Shown here in pieces: positions 17,815 to 26,640 of a stretch of DNA of 64,000 bases. The DNA lies in assembly GCA_903865745.1 (NCBI GenBank), contig CAIPKV010000060.1:17788-81787 (forward strand), in the 5' to 3' direction. The first letter of the stretch is position 1, and each line of letters opens with the position of its first letter. A program made the position numbers and the translations under genes. The notes under the pieces were generated by a model. That model was not told the origin of the DNA. It searched no databases and was given only the letters and a program-made list of their open reading frames with translations. The DNA is from an uncultured Verrucomicrobia subdivision 3 bacterium (GTDB lineage Bacteria > Verrucomicrobiota > Verrucomicrobiia > Limisphaerales > UBA11358).

Positions 17815-18786
17815 TCAGCGCGACTTCTGCGCTGGCGTCTTGAGTGGATACAAACCCGGACAACAGCCGAAGGTTTCGTGGAACGCCGCGCTGAAATGGC
17901 TCAAACTATTGTAGCCGACTTCGAGCGCGGATTCGGTCACGTTGTGGTCGCCGGATTTTAGCAACTCTGCCGCGCGTTCCATGCGGAGCTGGCGCAAATG
18001 CTGTGTGATGGTGTGGCCGGTCTGCGCGGAAAAAATCCGGCTCAAATAAAAATGACTGCAACCGATTTTCTTGCCCAACTCTTCCAGCGTGGGCGGTTCA
18101 GCCAGATTTTGTTTCAGTAAAAAAACCACCTGCTCGACGCGCTCCTGCGCCATGCGCTGTTGGCGCGAACAAAACATTTCCGTTTCCGGCGGCGGCTGGA
18201 GGAGAAACGTCACGGCGAGTTCGAGTACCTTACATTGATACCAAAGCGGCTGCGCGGCGGCATAAACCGGCGGCTGCCGCAGCGTGGCGATGAGTTGTTG
18301 TTGTGCCGCCGTGAGCCGGACGGTTGCGCCGGAAACCAGCTCGCAAGGGCGGTCTTCCATGGCTGCGCGCACCAACGGATGCAGCATTGGTTCCATGCCC
18401 GCGAGATGTTTCGCGAGAAAAGGGCGGGAAAATTCCACGGTAAGAAACTGGTGCTGCTCATTCGCCGCGCGGTTGGCGATGAGCGGTTCATCTTTGCGAT
18501 GATAAAATCCCGCCGTGCCTGGCGCGAATTCCATTCGCTTGTGTTTGCATTCCACGAAGCCGTGACCAGCCAGATTTAAACAAAGTTCCACGCAGCCCGG
18601 ATGAAAACTTGCCGCCCAGTCAAACTCGCGCTTCGCAAAAAAATCGTGCCACTCGATGCTGTAACCTGCACCGTGAAAACTACCGAAGAGCGGCTGCCAG
18701 CCCTTGCCGACATCGCGCCACGCGTCCGCCTCGGTGAAGGGCGCAGTCTGACGGTGAAGATTTCCGGCTGGGTCGGCAGCTTTCAA
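17815..18786 (-). CDS. AraC family transcriptional regulator
   Basis: 323 residues. A cupin-like sensor domain (about 25-200) is followed by the double helix-turn-helix AraC domain in the last 100 residues. The first HTH is TLEELGKKIGCSHFYLSRIF and the second, after QHLRQLRMERAAELL, is VTESALEVGYNSLSHFSAAF. Such proteins activate genes for sugar or stress responses upon ligand binding. Its target is unknown; no sugar operon adjoins. It starts 12 bases after the lpxD stop on the same strand, so the two could share a transcript. Confidence 0.92.
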   Translation of the reverse strand: MKAADPAGNLHRQTAPFTEADAWRDVGKGWQPLFGSFHGAGYSIEWHDFFAKREFDWAASFHPGCVELCLNLAGHGFVECKHKRMEFAPGTAGFYHRKDEPLIANRAANEQHQFLTVEFSRPFLAKHLAGMEPMLHPLVRAAMEDRPCELVSGATVRLTAAQQQLIATLRQPPVYAAAQPLWYQCKVLELAVTFLLQPPPETEMFCSRQQRMAQERVEQVVFLLKQNLAEPPTLEELGKKIGCSHFYLSRIFSAQTGHTITQHLRQLRMERAAELLKSGDHNVTESALEVGYNSLSHFSAAFHETFGCCPGLYPLKTPAQKSR

Positions 18787-18798
18787 AGGCGGCGGATT

Positions 18799-19815
18799 TT
18801 ACTCGTTCACGCCGAGCTTCTTTTCCCAGGCAGCGATTTTCTTAAACAGGTCGGGCAGTCGCTGCATGGCAATCATGATGCGCTTGGCCTGCTTATCCGG
18901 TTGCGCGGGCGCGCCCAGCCATTGCTCGCCATCGGGAATATTGTGCATCACGCCGGCCTTCGAGCCGACCGTGACGCGATTGCCAATCTTCAGATGCCCG
19001 GCGATGCCGACCTGGCCGGCCATCACAACGTAACTGCCGACTTTCGCGCTGCCGGCGATGCCGACCTGCGCGCACAAAATGCAATGCTCGCCAATCTCGA
19101 CGTTGTGCGCGATCTGGACAAGGTTGTCAATTTTCGTACCCTTACCAATGACCGTCGAGCCGAGCGCGCCGCGATCCACGGAGGAATTGGAACCAATCTC
19201 CACGTTGTCGCCGATGATGACATTGCCAACCTGCGGCACCTTGCGGTGAAAGCCAGAATCGAAAACATAGCCAAACCCATCCGAACCGATGACCGTGCCG
19301 GCATGAATGCGGACGCGCTTGCCGATAAGCGTGCGCGAATAAATTGTGACGTTCGGAAATAGATTTGATTCTTCGCCGAGCACGGAATCATCACCTATGA
19401 AATTGCCGGCCTGCAAAACAACCTGCGCGCCAATCTTCACGCGCTCGCCGATCGTGCAATGCGGTCCGATGTGTGCGGTCGGGTCAACTTGTGCGCTCGC
19501 CGCGATGACGGCGGATGGATGGATGCCGGGCGCAAATTTTGGTTCCGGAAAAAACACTGCCAGCGCCTTTGCAAACGCGATGCGTGGATTCTCGACGCGA
19601 ATGACGATTTTCTTCGTCGAGGAAGAACCCTTACCGGCGATAATCGCGGTGGCCGCACTGTTTTCGGCGGCGATGAAAAACTCGTCGGTTTCGGCAAAAG
19701 TCAGGTCGCCGGGCTTGGCGGCGTCGGCGTTGGCGAAGCCGGTGAGGGTGGCGCTGGGGTCGCCGAGGACTTCTCCGGCAATCAGCTTGGCGATTTCAGC
19801 AGTGGTAAGTGTCAT
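18799..19815 (-). CDS. lpxD: UDP-3-O-(3-hydroxyacyl)glucosamine N-acyltransferase LpxD
   Basis: 338 residues, the normal LpxD length. An N-terminal uridine-binding domain (about 1-95) precedes a left-handed beta-helix built from hexapeptide repeats (I-G-x-x-x-x; about 97-300) and a C-terminal helical part. The catalytic histidine is His237 in [14 protein letters not shown], matching His239 of E. coli. LpxD adds the second acyl chain to UDP-glucosamine in lipid A synthesis. It is direct evidence for an LPS-containing outer membrane. The gene stands away from lpxA, lpxB and fabZ, which are not in the window. Confidence 0.96.
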   Translation of the reverse strand: MTLTTAEIAKLIAGEVLGDPSATLTGFANADAAKPGDLTFAETDEFFIAAENSAATAIIAGKGSSSTKKIVIRVENPRIAFAKALAVFFPEPKFAPGIHPSAVIAASAQVDPTAHIGPHCTIGERVKIGAQVVLQAGNFIGDDSVLGEESNLFPNVTIYSRTLIGKRVRIHAGTVIGSDGFGYVFDSGFHRKVPQVGNVIIGDNVEIGSNSSVDRGALGSTVIGKGTKIDNLVQIAHNVEIGEHCILCAQVGIAGSAKVGSYVVMAGQVGIAGHLKIGNRVTVGSKAGVMHNIPDGEQWLGAPAQPDKQAKRIMIAMQRLPDLFKKIAAWEKKLGVNE

Positions 19816-19843
19816 TGACTTGATTTATTCAGCTTACTATAAA
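19815..19843 (+). promoter_or_regulatory. Probable sigma-70 promoter of the Gfo/Idh/MocA gene
   Basis: TTGACT (19815-19820), a 17-base spacer and TATAAA (19838-19843) make a good consensus promoter pointing at the gene starting at 19876. The -35 box touches the start codon of the divergent lpxD, so the two genes may interfere. Confidence 0.55.
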
Positions 19844-19875
19844 GCCGGAAAGATTCTGTTCAACCCCAACTTTTT

Positions 19876-21018
19876 ATGGCCCAAACATTTCGCGTCGGCC
19901 TGATCGGCTACAAATTCATGGGCCGCGCCCATTCCAACGCGTGGCGGCAGGCACCGAAATTCTTCGACCTCAAGGCAAACATCGAATTGCATACAATCTG
20001 CGGGCGCGACTCCGTCGCCGTGCAAGCTGCGCGCGCAAAGCTTGGCTGGCAGTACGCTGCAACTGACTGGCGCGAAGTTGTCGAGTCGCCGCTGATTGAC
20101 ATTGTAGATATCGGTACGCCGACATTTACGCATGCCGAGATTGCCATTGCCGCGCTGAAGAACGGCAAACACGTCCTCTGTGAAAAACCGCTGGGACGCG
20201 ACTTGAAGGAATGCGAGGCCATCTTAGCCGCTGCTAAAAAAGCAAAGGGTGTTCACATGGTCTGCCACAACTACCGGCGAATACCGGCCATCGCGCTAGC
20301 GAAGCGGATGCTGACTGAAGGCGCCCTCGGGAAGATTTATCATTTTCGCGCGCGCTATGCACAGGACCGGCTGGCGGATGCGGAATTTCCGCTCGACTGG
20401 CGACTTGAAAAAGAGACAAGCGGTAGCGGTGTTCACAGCGATATCAATTCGCACATCATTGACTTGGCTCGCTATCTCGCCGGCGAATTCACGTCGGTCT
20501 GCGGCGTCGTGCATACGTTTATTCCCAAACGGCCACGCGCCGATTTGCTCGCGAAGGGCAAGCGCCAACTTGGCAAAGTCACCGCGCCTGATTCCGCTGC
20601 ATTTATCGGCTGGCTGGAGGGCGGCGTGATGGCGAATCTTGAGGCAACGCGCTATGCACTAGGTCGGCGCAATCATATCGAGATTGAAATCAACGGCAGC
20701 AAAGGTTCTATCTACTTTGATTTCGAGGACATGAACCGGCTTAAATATTACAACGGCGAAGACCCGAAGGACCGGCAGGGTTTCCGCGACATTTTGGTGA
20801 CGCAGCGCGACGGGATCCAGCCCTATGTTGCGAATTGGTGGCCGCCCGGCCACGGAATTGGCTACGAACATACATTCATCCACGCTGTGGCGGACTTTAT
20901 AAATGCCTGCGCCGACGGTAAGGCCGTTCATCCGACGTTTGAGGACGGCCTAAAGAATCAGCGCGTGCTTACGGCGGTCGAGGAATCCTCGGCCAAAGGT
21001 AAGTGGGTAAAAGTTTAA
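19876..21018 (+). CDS. Gfo/Idh/MocA family NAD(P)-dependent oxidoreductase
   Basis: 380 residues. The N-terminal Rossmann domain has FRVGLIGYKFMGRAHSNAW, VDIGTPTFTHAEIAIAAL and the family motif CEKPLGRDL with EKP at 103-105. The C-terminal alpha/beta domain (about 125-380) contains SGVHSDINSHIIDLARYLAG, including the conserved His-Asp region. Members oxidise or reduce sugars and inositols with NAD(P). The Verrucomicrobiota often carry many paralogues for sugar breakdown, but the substrate here is not visible. It overlaps by 4 bases the stop of the convergent membrane protein gene. Confidence 0.92.
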   Translation: MAQTFRVGLIGYKFMGRAHSNAWRQAPKFFDLKANIELHTICGRDSVAVQAARAKLGWQYAATDWREVVESPLIDIVDIGTPTFTHAEIAIAALKNGKHVLCEKPLGRDLKECEAILAAAKKAKGVHMVCHNYRRIPAIALAKRMLTEGALGKIYHFRARYAQDRLADAEFPLDWRLEKETSGSGVHSDINSHIIDLARYLAGEFTSVCGVVHTFIPKRPRADLLAKGKRQLGKVTAPDSAAFIGWLEGGVMANLEATRYALGRRNHIEIEINGSKGSIYFDFEDMNRLKYYNGEDPKDRQGFRDILVTQRDGIQPYVANWWPPGHGIGYEHTFIHAVADFINACADGKAVHPTFEDGLKNQRVLTAVEESSAKGKWVKV

Positions 21019-21698
21019 CCCCGTACGCCAAAAACTGCGTCGAGGATGACTTCCTTGGTCTTCCAGATGAGCGCCATGGTCATGGCTAGCGGCAGCAGGA
21101 TAAAAAAGATAAGTAACAGACTGCTCGCGCGGTTGACCCAGATCAAAACCTTGCCGACGGGAGGGGACGGATGCGGCAGTTGCACCAGCGCGATTACGAT
21201 AATTAAAAAAAACAGCAACCCAACTAACAGCCAGCGGTTAAAGGCGGTGAACTGGCGCGTCTCGCTGCGCAAAGTCTCGTCCGGCAGCATCGCGCCCAGA
21301 CGTTTAATCACGAGGTTTAAATTGAATAGGAACATTACACTGGCCAGTTCCAAAACCATGAGGGCGTCAGTGAAGAAAGCTTGGTCCGGTCGCTTATTGT
21401 GCCAGTAGATAAAGGGACATAAGCCAAGCAATACAAGCGCGAGCAGTTGTGCGCGGTCAAGCGCCTGCCGCCAGGGGCGTTCTTGCCTTTGAAATTCACC
21501 CATCTGCCACAGGCCATAGATTAGGAGGGCACTTATGGCGACTGCAGGTAGAAAACCCAGCGGTTTGAGCCAGTCGGCGCGCGCGGTCTCAGCGCCTATA
21601 ATCAACGCGGCGGGCAAACCCCAGAATAAAGCGGACAACCCGCGGGCCAGTTTGCCGAGGGAGCGGAGCAGTTGCGGATTGGTCGCTGAGGAGGCCAT
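21015..21698 (-). CDS. Hypothetical integral membrane protein
   Basis: 227 residues with about six hydrophobic helices (roughly 22-40, 48-66, 84-102, 110-130, 152-174, 183-212). I do not recognise a family or any catalytic motif. It lies 6 bases after the speA stop on the same strand, so it is probably co-transcribed, but a link to arginine decarboxylation or polyamine export is only a guess. Confidence 0.6.
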   Translation of the reverse strand: MASSATNPQLLRSLGKLARGLSALFWGLPAALIIGAETARADWLKPLGFLPAVAISALLIYGLWQMGEFQRQERPWRQALDRAQLLALVLLGLCPFIYWHNKRPDQAFFTDALMVLELASVMFLFNLNLVIKRLGAMLPDETLRSETRQFTAFNRWLLVGLLFFLIIVIALVQLPHPSPPVGKVLIWVNRASSLLLIFFILLPLAMTMALIWKTKEVILDAVFGVRG

Positions 21699-21704
21699 TG
21701 AGCG

Positions 21705-23645
21705 TCAGAAGCTCAAGTAGGTATAGGCCTTCAGCCCACGCTCGTAATCATCCAGCAGGCGCATGGCTTCACTTGGCTTCATGCGGTCTGATTTGATGGC
21801 TTCGTCCATTTGCGCCTTCATCTGCCGCTTAAGTTCGTTCTCATCGTATTGCACTGAAGTGAGCGAATGGATTACGGTGGCACCTTCAATGATTTCCTCG
21901 ATGTAATAGCCGGTCGGCTCGTCGGGTTCGAGGAAGACATGAACTTCATTCACGCGGCCGAAGAGATTGTGCAGGTCGCCCATGATGTCCTGATAAGCGC
22001 CCATCAGAAAAAAGCCAAGGTGGTAAGGCTCGAGCTTGCCGTCGCCGTTCGCGACGAGTGCATGCATCGGTAAAGTGTCGCGTACATCGCGCAGGTCGAT
22101 GAACTTGTTCACTGCGCCGTCAGAATCGCAGGTGATGTCTACGAGTGTGCCCTCGCGCGTTGGACGCTCGTTCAGTCGTGAGACAGGCATGATTGGAAAT
22201 AACTGACCGAGAGCCCAGTGGTCGAGTAGCGATTGAAACACGGAGAAATTACAGAGGTATTGGTCGGCGAGCGAATCTTCGAGCTTGCGAATTTCCTCCG
22301 GGATGTAGGCCTGGCCCTTGAAACTTTCGACGACGTCGCGGCTGATTTCCCAATAAAGATTTTCAATGCGAGCTTTGTCCGGCAGTTCCATGACGCCGAG
22401 CGTGAACATATTGTGCGCATCTTCCTTACGCTCTTGCGCGTCGTGGAAAGCCTCAAGCTTGTTGAGCTTTGCGAGATTCTTTTTGATGTCGAGAAGTTCC
22501 TTTACGAGCGGATGTTCGCTCTCACCATACTTGAAAGCGTCGCCCGGACGGATTTTTTCAATTGCGCCAAACACTTCCACAATGAGCACGCTGTGATGTG
22601 CTACGATTGCCCGGCCGCTTTCGCTGACAATGTCTGGATGTGGCACTTTTTCCGCGTTACAAACGTCGGCGATATAATAAACGATATCGTTGGTGTATTC
22701 CTGCAAAGAATAATTTGTCGAGGAATCAAACGCGCTACGAGAACCGTCGTAGTCCACGCCGAGGCCGCCACCAACATCCATGAACTCGATTGCGAAACCC
22801 ATCTTTACAAGCTTGGCGTAAAAGCGGGATGCTTCCTGCACGGCTTTTTTTACGGTGAGAATGTCCGGCACCTGCGAGCCAATATGGAAGTGCAGTAGTT
22901 TTAGACAATGACCGAGATTTTCAGACTGCAACATTTCCGTCGCGGTAAGCAGTTCAACGGTACTCAAGCCGAACTTGGCATTTTCGCCGCCACTCTCCGC
23001 CCACTTGCCTGCGCCCTTGCTGAGCAAGCGCGCGCGAATACCAATGAGTGGATCGACGCTGAGGGTTTTTGAAATCATGATAATCTGACGCAGCTCTTCG
23101 AGTTTTTCCACGACCATGATAACGCGCTTGCCAAGCTTGATGCCAAGCAGCGCCATGCGAATGAACTCTGCGTCCTTGTATCCGTTACAGATGATTAAAC
23201 CACCTTGCTGGTTTTGCAGTGCAAGGCCCGCGAAGAGTTCGGGCTTGCTGCCAACCTCAAGGCCGAAGTTGAATGGCTTTCCGGCGTCCAGGATTTCCTC
23301 CACTACTTCGCGAAGCTGGTTTACCTTGATGGGAAACACGCCGCGATATTTGCCCTGAAAATTAAATTCTGCGATCGAACTTTGAAACGCCTTATTAATT
23401 GCCTCTACGCGGTGCCGCAAAATATCTTGAAAGCGAATTAGCAGTGGAAATTTCAACCCGCGTCCTTTTGCTTCCTCAATGATGTCGGTGATGTCTACGC
23501 TCGCGCCTGTTTCCTGCAATGGGCTTACGGCAACGTGGCCGGCGTCGTTGATGTCAAAATATTTAGCACCCCAGCGCTGTATGTTATAAAGCGCGCGAGC
23601 GGCATCAGTGTTCCACGGAGAGGTGGCGTCGTTTGGGTTGCTCAT
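21705..23645 (-). CDS. speA: Biosynthetic arginine decarboxylase
   Basis: 646 residues, the length of SpeA. It is a fold-III PLP enzyme. The PLP lysine lies in GVFPIKVNQLREVVEE (about 93-108), followed by GLEVGSKPELFAGLAL, HFHIGSQ and MDVGGGLGVDYDGS, the phosphate-binding glycine loop. The C-terminal TCDSDGAVNKFIDLRDV supplies the catalytic cysteine and aspartate that contact substrate across the dimer. The enzyme converts arginine to agmatine, the first step to putrescine. No speB or agmatine deiminase gene is in the window. Confidence 0.97.
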   Translation of the reverse strand: MSNPNDATSPWNTDAARALYNIQRWGAKYFDINDAGHVAVSPLQETGASVDITDIIEEAKGRGLKFPLLIRFQDILRHRVEAINKAFQSSIAEFNFQGKYRGVFPIKVNQLREVVEEILDAGKPFNFGLEVGSKPELFAGLALQNQQGGLIICNGYKDAEFIRMALLGIKLGKRVIMVVEKLEELRQIIMISKTLSVDPLIGIRARLLSKGAGKWAESGGENAKFGLSTVELLTATEMLQSENLGHCLKLLHFHIGSQVPDILTVKKAVQEASRFYAKLVKMGFAIEFMDVGGGLGVDYDGSRSAFDSSTNYSLQEYTNDIVYYIADVCNAEKVPHPDIVSESGRAIVAHHSVLIVEVFGAIEKIRPGDAFKYGESEHPLVKELLDIKKNLAKLNKLEAFHDAQERKEDAHNMFTLGVMELPDKARIENLYWEISRDVVESFKGQAYIPEEIRKLEDSLADQYLCNFSVFQSLLDHWALGQLFPIMPVSRLNERPTREGTLVDITCDSDGAVNKFIDLRDVRDTLPMHALVANGDGKLEPYHLGFFLMGAYQDIMGDLHNLFGRVNEVHVFLEPDEPTGYYIEEIIEGATVIHSLTSVQYDENELKRQMKAQMDEAIKSDRMKPSEAMRLLDDYERGLKAYTYLSF

Positions 23646-23794
23646 CGAATGTTTTCTTGAACGAGCGAACTATAAAAATTCCGGCGCAGAAAGCAATCAG
23701 CACGTTGAAAAAATTCGATGACGGCGGATGGGCGCGAACAGGACACTTGCCTTGCCATGGTATAATTTTATAGTAATATTTCAACTCGCACGTT

Positions 23795-23879
23795 GCCCAC
23801 GTGGCGGAATTGGCAGACGCGCTAGATTCAGGTTCTAGTGAGTAAAATCATACAGGTTCAAGTCCTGTCGTGGGCACCA
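23795..23879 (+). tRNA. tRNA-Leu (anticodon CAG)
   Basis: The acceptor stem GCCCACG pairs with CGTGGGC, the D arm contains TGGCAGACGC and the anticodon arm CTAGA-TTCAGGT-TCTAG gives CAG. The T arm is ACAGG-TTCAAGT-CCTGT, and discriminator A plus CCA are encoded (23876-23879). The long variable arm fits leucine. A TATAAT at 23761-23766 could be its -10 box, but no good -35 is present. The following 150 bases to radC hold nothing I recognise. Confidence 0.97.
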
Positions 23880-24031
23880 ATTTAGGAATCTTCCAAAATG
23901 TTTGTTTTCCTTGGCAAACGCCCTTTTTGCTGCGTTTTTTATCACATAGGCAACTGACTATTACTGCCATCTTCGGTCAACTTTTACCGGTTTTAGGGCG
24001 CCAAAAGGCATTGACAATTCTTTATCTGGAG

Positions 24032-24739
24032 TTAGAAAAAATAACCTAGTTCACGAAGTGAAGCATAATCCTTTGCCCGGCCAGTCGTTATACGCCCAAT
24101 AATGATGTGGTCCACTACCTCAATTTTTAAAAGCTGTCCCGCTCGGATTAAATCGCGAGTCACCTTGATATCCGCTTCACTTGGAGTCGGGTCGCCGCTG
24201 GGATGGTTATGGACGAGTACGATGCACGCCGCATTTGCTACAATTGCCGCGCGAAAAACTTCTCGCGGATGTACCAGAAGCGTGTCGATAAGGCCTTGAG
24301 ATATTTCTTCTGCGCGTATCAGTTTTTTTCGCGCATTTAGCAATAGCACTTGAAATATCTCCACGTTCTTTAGCCGATTTGACTCGCGCATGAAATCAAC
24401 CACTGTCGCGGGATTGTCCAGTGCAGGCGATTCTTCGCTTCGTTCCTGCTCCATGCGTTTGGCGAGCGCAAACGCCGCTACGAGCGTCGCTGCTTTGTCC
24501 GGACCAACGCCAGAAACCTGTTTTAGCTCGTCTACCGTTGCCAGTGCCAGTGCGTTGAGCGAACCAAATTTATGTAAGATGTTTTGAGCGACCTGCACCA
24601 CATTCACACCATGAAGGCCTGTTCTCAGTAATATCGCAATCAGTTCCGCGTGTGTGAGTGCGTTGGATCCGCGCGCCACAAGCCGTTCGCGCGGGCGCTC
24701 GCTCGCTGGCTGGTCCTTGAGCCGGAGCGATTCATTCAT
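24032..24739 (-). CDS. radC: RadC family JAB-domain protein
   Basis: 235 residues, full length. The helix-hairpin-helix segment ELKQVSGVGPDKAATLVAAF (71-90) precedes the JAMM/MPN+ metalloprotease-like domain with VLVHNHPSGDPTPSEAD (174-190; ligands His177, His179, Asp190). RadC was named for DNA repair, but its biochemical role is still unclear. Some relatives sit on mobile elements; this copy is in a housekeeping setting, 10 bases downstream of the GrpE-like gene and probably co-transcribed with it. Confidence 0.95.
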   Translation of the reverse strand: MNESLRLKDQPASERPRERLVARGSNALTHAELIAILLRTGLHGVNVVQVAQNILHKFGSLNALALATVDELKQVSGVGPDKAATLVAAFALAKRMEQERSEESPALDNPATVVDFMRESNRLKNVEIFQVLLLNARKKLIRAEEISQGLIDTLLVHPREVFRAAIVANAACIVLVHNHPSGDPTPSEADIKVTRDLIRAGQLLKIEVVDHIIIGRITTGRAKDYASLRELGYFF

Positions 24740-24749
24740 AGCAAATTAT

Positions 24750-25610
24750 TTAAGCTGACTGAGACCCCTTTGTGGCTGGTAAATTGGGCGCAAGTGCTGG
24801 CCGGCCTCCCGCTGGGATGGGTTGGCTCGCCGCTCGCAAACTGACCAGTGCGGGCCTTAATAATCGGCCTTGAAACGTGATTCCCGGAGCAAGTGTCTCG
24901 GCGACGTTGGCGTCTGCGGGCGGATTTTCCACGCCATGCGCGCGGTGTTTCTGCGCATCAAATTTTTCGTGGGCCTCCGCGCTAAACATCATCAGCCCGA
25001 TCCGCCGTACAACATCGCGGCAGGTGTTCTGGAAGACGCCTATCTGGGTGGCTAATTCCGGCTGGCCTGAACGCACGGCGGCGGTATTCAGCGCGTGGAT
25101 ATGATCCATGATGCGTACCAGAATCTGTAGCCACTCATCCTCACTGCGCCGCAATTTTTCAACCTCGAGCCGGAGGGCGGCTCGTTCGGTGGCGTTCATT
25201 TTCTGTTGGAACTCGGTGAACTGCCGGACTTCAGCCGCCATGCGGTCAGCAATTTCGCGGGCAGCGGCGGCAGTTTTTTCACCGCCGTCCTTCGTGGAAT
25301 CCTGTACGCGTGCCCATTGCTCTGTGGCGGCGGCTACCTGCGCAGAATACATTTTCAAATCATGCAATTGCTCAACCACCGTGGTAACGGCATTGACGTC
25401 AATCAGCTTGCACGTCGCGCGGTATTCCAAAATGAAAGGTAGGCAGCCGAGCAGTGCCCCAATGCCGGCACAGCCTACAGCGATGTAAATTTCAAAATGC
25501 GTAATGGGGTGGGAAGCCTTGGCTACTACGATGGTGCCGGTAATGACCATAATGGCGTTGGCGGTGAGAAATGGCCACTTGGGGACCTTCCATTCGGAAA
25601 CTTCGTTCAT
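24750..25610 (-). CDS. Membrane-anchored protein with GrpE-like C-terminal domain
   Basis: 286 residues. Two membrane helices (about 13-31 and 40-62) are followed by a long coiled coil (about 75-200). The C-terminal part resembles the beta domain of the DnaK exchange factor GrpE: EKFDAQKHRAHGVENPPADA (215-234) and then NVAETLAPGITFQGRLLRPA (235-254) align with the GrpE consensus of FDP-x-x-H-x-A, a V-x-E-x-L-x-x-G-Y turn and RVLRPA-x-V. Helices plus beta domain in this order are the GrpE architecture, here tethered to the membrane. I infer a membrane-bound nucleotide exchange factor, or a GrpE-derived scaffold. The last 30 residues are Pro/Ala-rich and probably disordered. Confidence 0.65.
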   Translation of the reverse strand: MNEVSEWKVPKWPFLTANAIMVITGTIVVAKASHPITHFEIYIAVGCAGIGALLGCLPFILEYRATCKLIDVNAVTTVVEQLHDLKMYSAQVAAATEQWARVQDSTKDGGEKTAAAAREIADRMAAEVRQFTEFQQKMNATERAALRLEVEKLRRSEDEWLQILVRIMDHIHALNTAAVRSGQPELATQIGVFQNTCRDVVRRIGLMMFSAEAHEKFDAQKHRAHGVENPPADANVAETLAPGITFQGRLLRPALVSLRAASQPIPAGGRPALAPNLPATKGSQSA

Positions 25611-25674
25611 ACATGCATTGTCCGAAAAATGTCAGTGAAGTGCAAGCTACCGGCATATTTCGACTCGACTGCCG

Positions 25675-26589
25675 GTGGGAAATGAAAATCATTTGCACGT
25701 GCGCATCTGTGTCATTTTCAATCCTGCCGCGCGGGGCAACAAGGCGCGGCGTTTCCGCAAATTCTTGAATGAGTTATCGCAGCAGTGTGCCCTTAAGGCT
25801 ACGACTGCGCCTGGCGATGCCCGAAGGTTTGCGCATGCGGCGGTTGCTACAGGCTACGACGTCATTGCGGCGGCGGGTGGCGATGGCACGGTTAACGAAG
25901 TTCTAAACGGTATTGGCGATGAGCCGGATGGATATGTTAAAACACGGCTTGGCGTACTGCCGCTCGGAACGGTCAACGTCTTCGCGCGCGAACTAAAAAT
26001 TCCGCTAAAGCTGGAGCACGCTTGGAAAGTCTTGAAAAGAGCCCGCGAGACAAAAATTGATCTTGGTCGCGCAGAATTTATCGAAGATGGCAATCCTCAG
26101 TCGCGCTATTTCATGCAGCTTGGCGGCGCGGGGCTGGACGCACGCGCAATCGAACTTGTGAGTTGGAAATTAAAAAAAAGCGCCGGGCCGCTGGCCTACC
26201 TCGTCGCCGGATTTCAGGCGCTCGCGGAAAAACAGCCGCAGATCACGATCAGCGCGGATGGTAAAAAACTCGCAGGCGAGTTAACACTCTTCGGCAATGG
26301 AAAGTTCTACGGCGGTTCGTTTCACATTTTTCCGGAGGCGCATTTGAGCAATGGCCAATTAGACGTTTGTGTTTTTCCGCGTGTGAACCTGCCCACGATA
26401 TTGAGTCTCGCGCCCGGATTTATTACGCGCAGAAAACTGTCCGAGCAGCGGGTCCGCCGCCTGCGTGCGGAGAAGTTTGAGGTGACTAGCGACTTGCCTG
26501 CAGCGTTCGAGCTGGACGGCGAATGGATTGGCAACCTCCCCGCGACGTTTTCTGTCGAGCACCAAAAGCTACGCGTGGTCGTGCCCTAG
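25675..26589 (+). CDS. Diacylglycerol/lipid kinase family protein (DAGK catalytic fold)
   Basis: About 304 residues from a GTG at 25675; a GTG at 25699 is an alternative nearer the conserved start. The motifs ICVIFNPAARGNKARR and VIAAAGGDGTVNEVLNGIG (nucleotide-binding GGDGT at 68-72) and GVLPLGTVNVFARELKIP are those of the YegS/DgkB lipid kinase family. The C-terminal beta-sandwich domain holds GNGKFYGGSFHIFPEA and ends in the typical FELDGEWIGNLP region. Such enzymes phosphorylate diacylglycerol or sphingoid lipids using ATP. The lipid substrate is unknown. It is divergent from the GrpE-like gene and precedes the pyrophosphatase gene. Confidence 0.9.
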   Translation: MGNENHLHVRICVIFNPAARGNKARRFRKFLNELSQQCALKATTAPGDARRFAHAAVATGYDVIAAAGGDGTVNEVLNGIGDEPDGYVKTRLGVLPLGTVNVFARELKIPLKLEHAWKVLKRARETKIDLGRAEFIEDGNPQSRYFMQLGGAGLDARAIELVSWKLKKSAGPLAYLVAGFQALAEKQPQITISADGKKLAGELTLFGNGKFYGGSFHIFPEAHLSNGQLDVCVFPRVNLPTILSLAPGFITRRKLSEQRVRRLRAEKFEVTSDLPAAFELDGEWIGNLPATFSVEHQKLRVVVP

Positions 26590-26640
26590 CCACAGGCTTG
26601 CCGTGGGTGGCGCGGAGTATTAGCCTGCGCCCTGATTCGC

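Noticed and set aside
18601..19362. 253-codon open frame on the plus strand
   Set aside because: Covers the lpxD and araC genes in antisense; the opposite strand encodes well-defined proteins.
22233..22898. 221-codon open frame on the plus strand
   Set aside because: Antisense to speA, whose PLP and catalytic motifs run through the same stretch.
23755..23790. Full promoter for tRNA-Leu
   Set aside because: A TATAAT is present at 23761-23766 but there is no acceptable -35 at 16-18 bases, so it was only mentioned.
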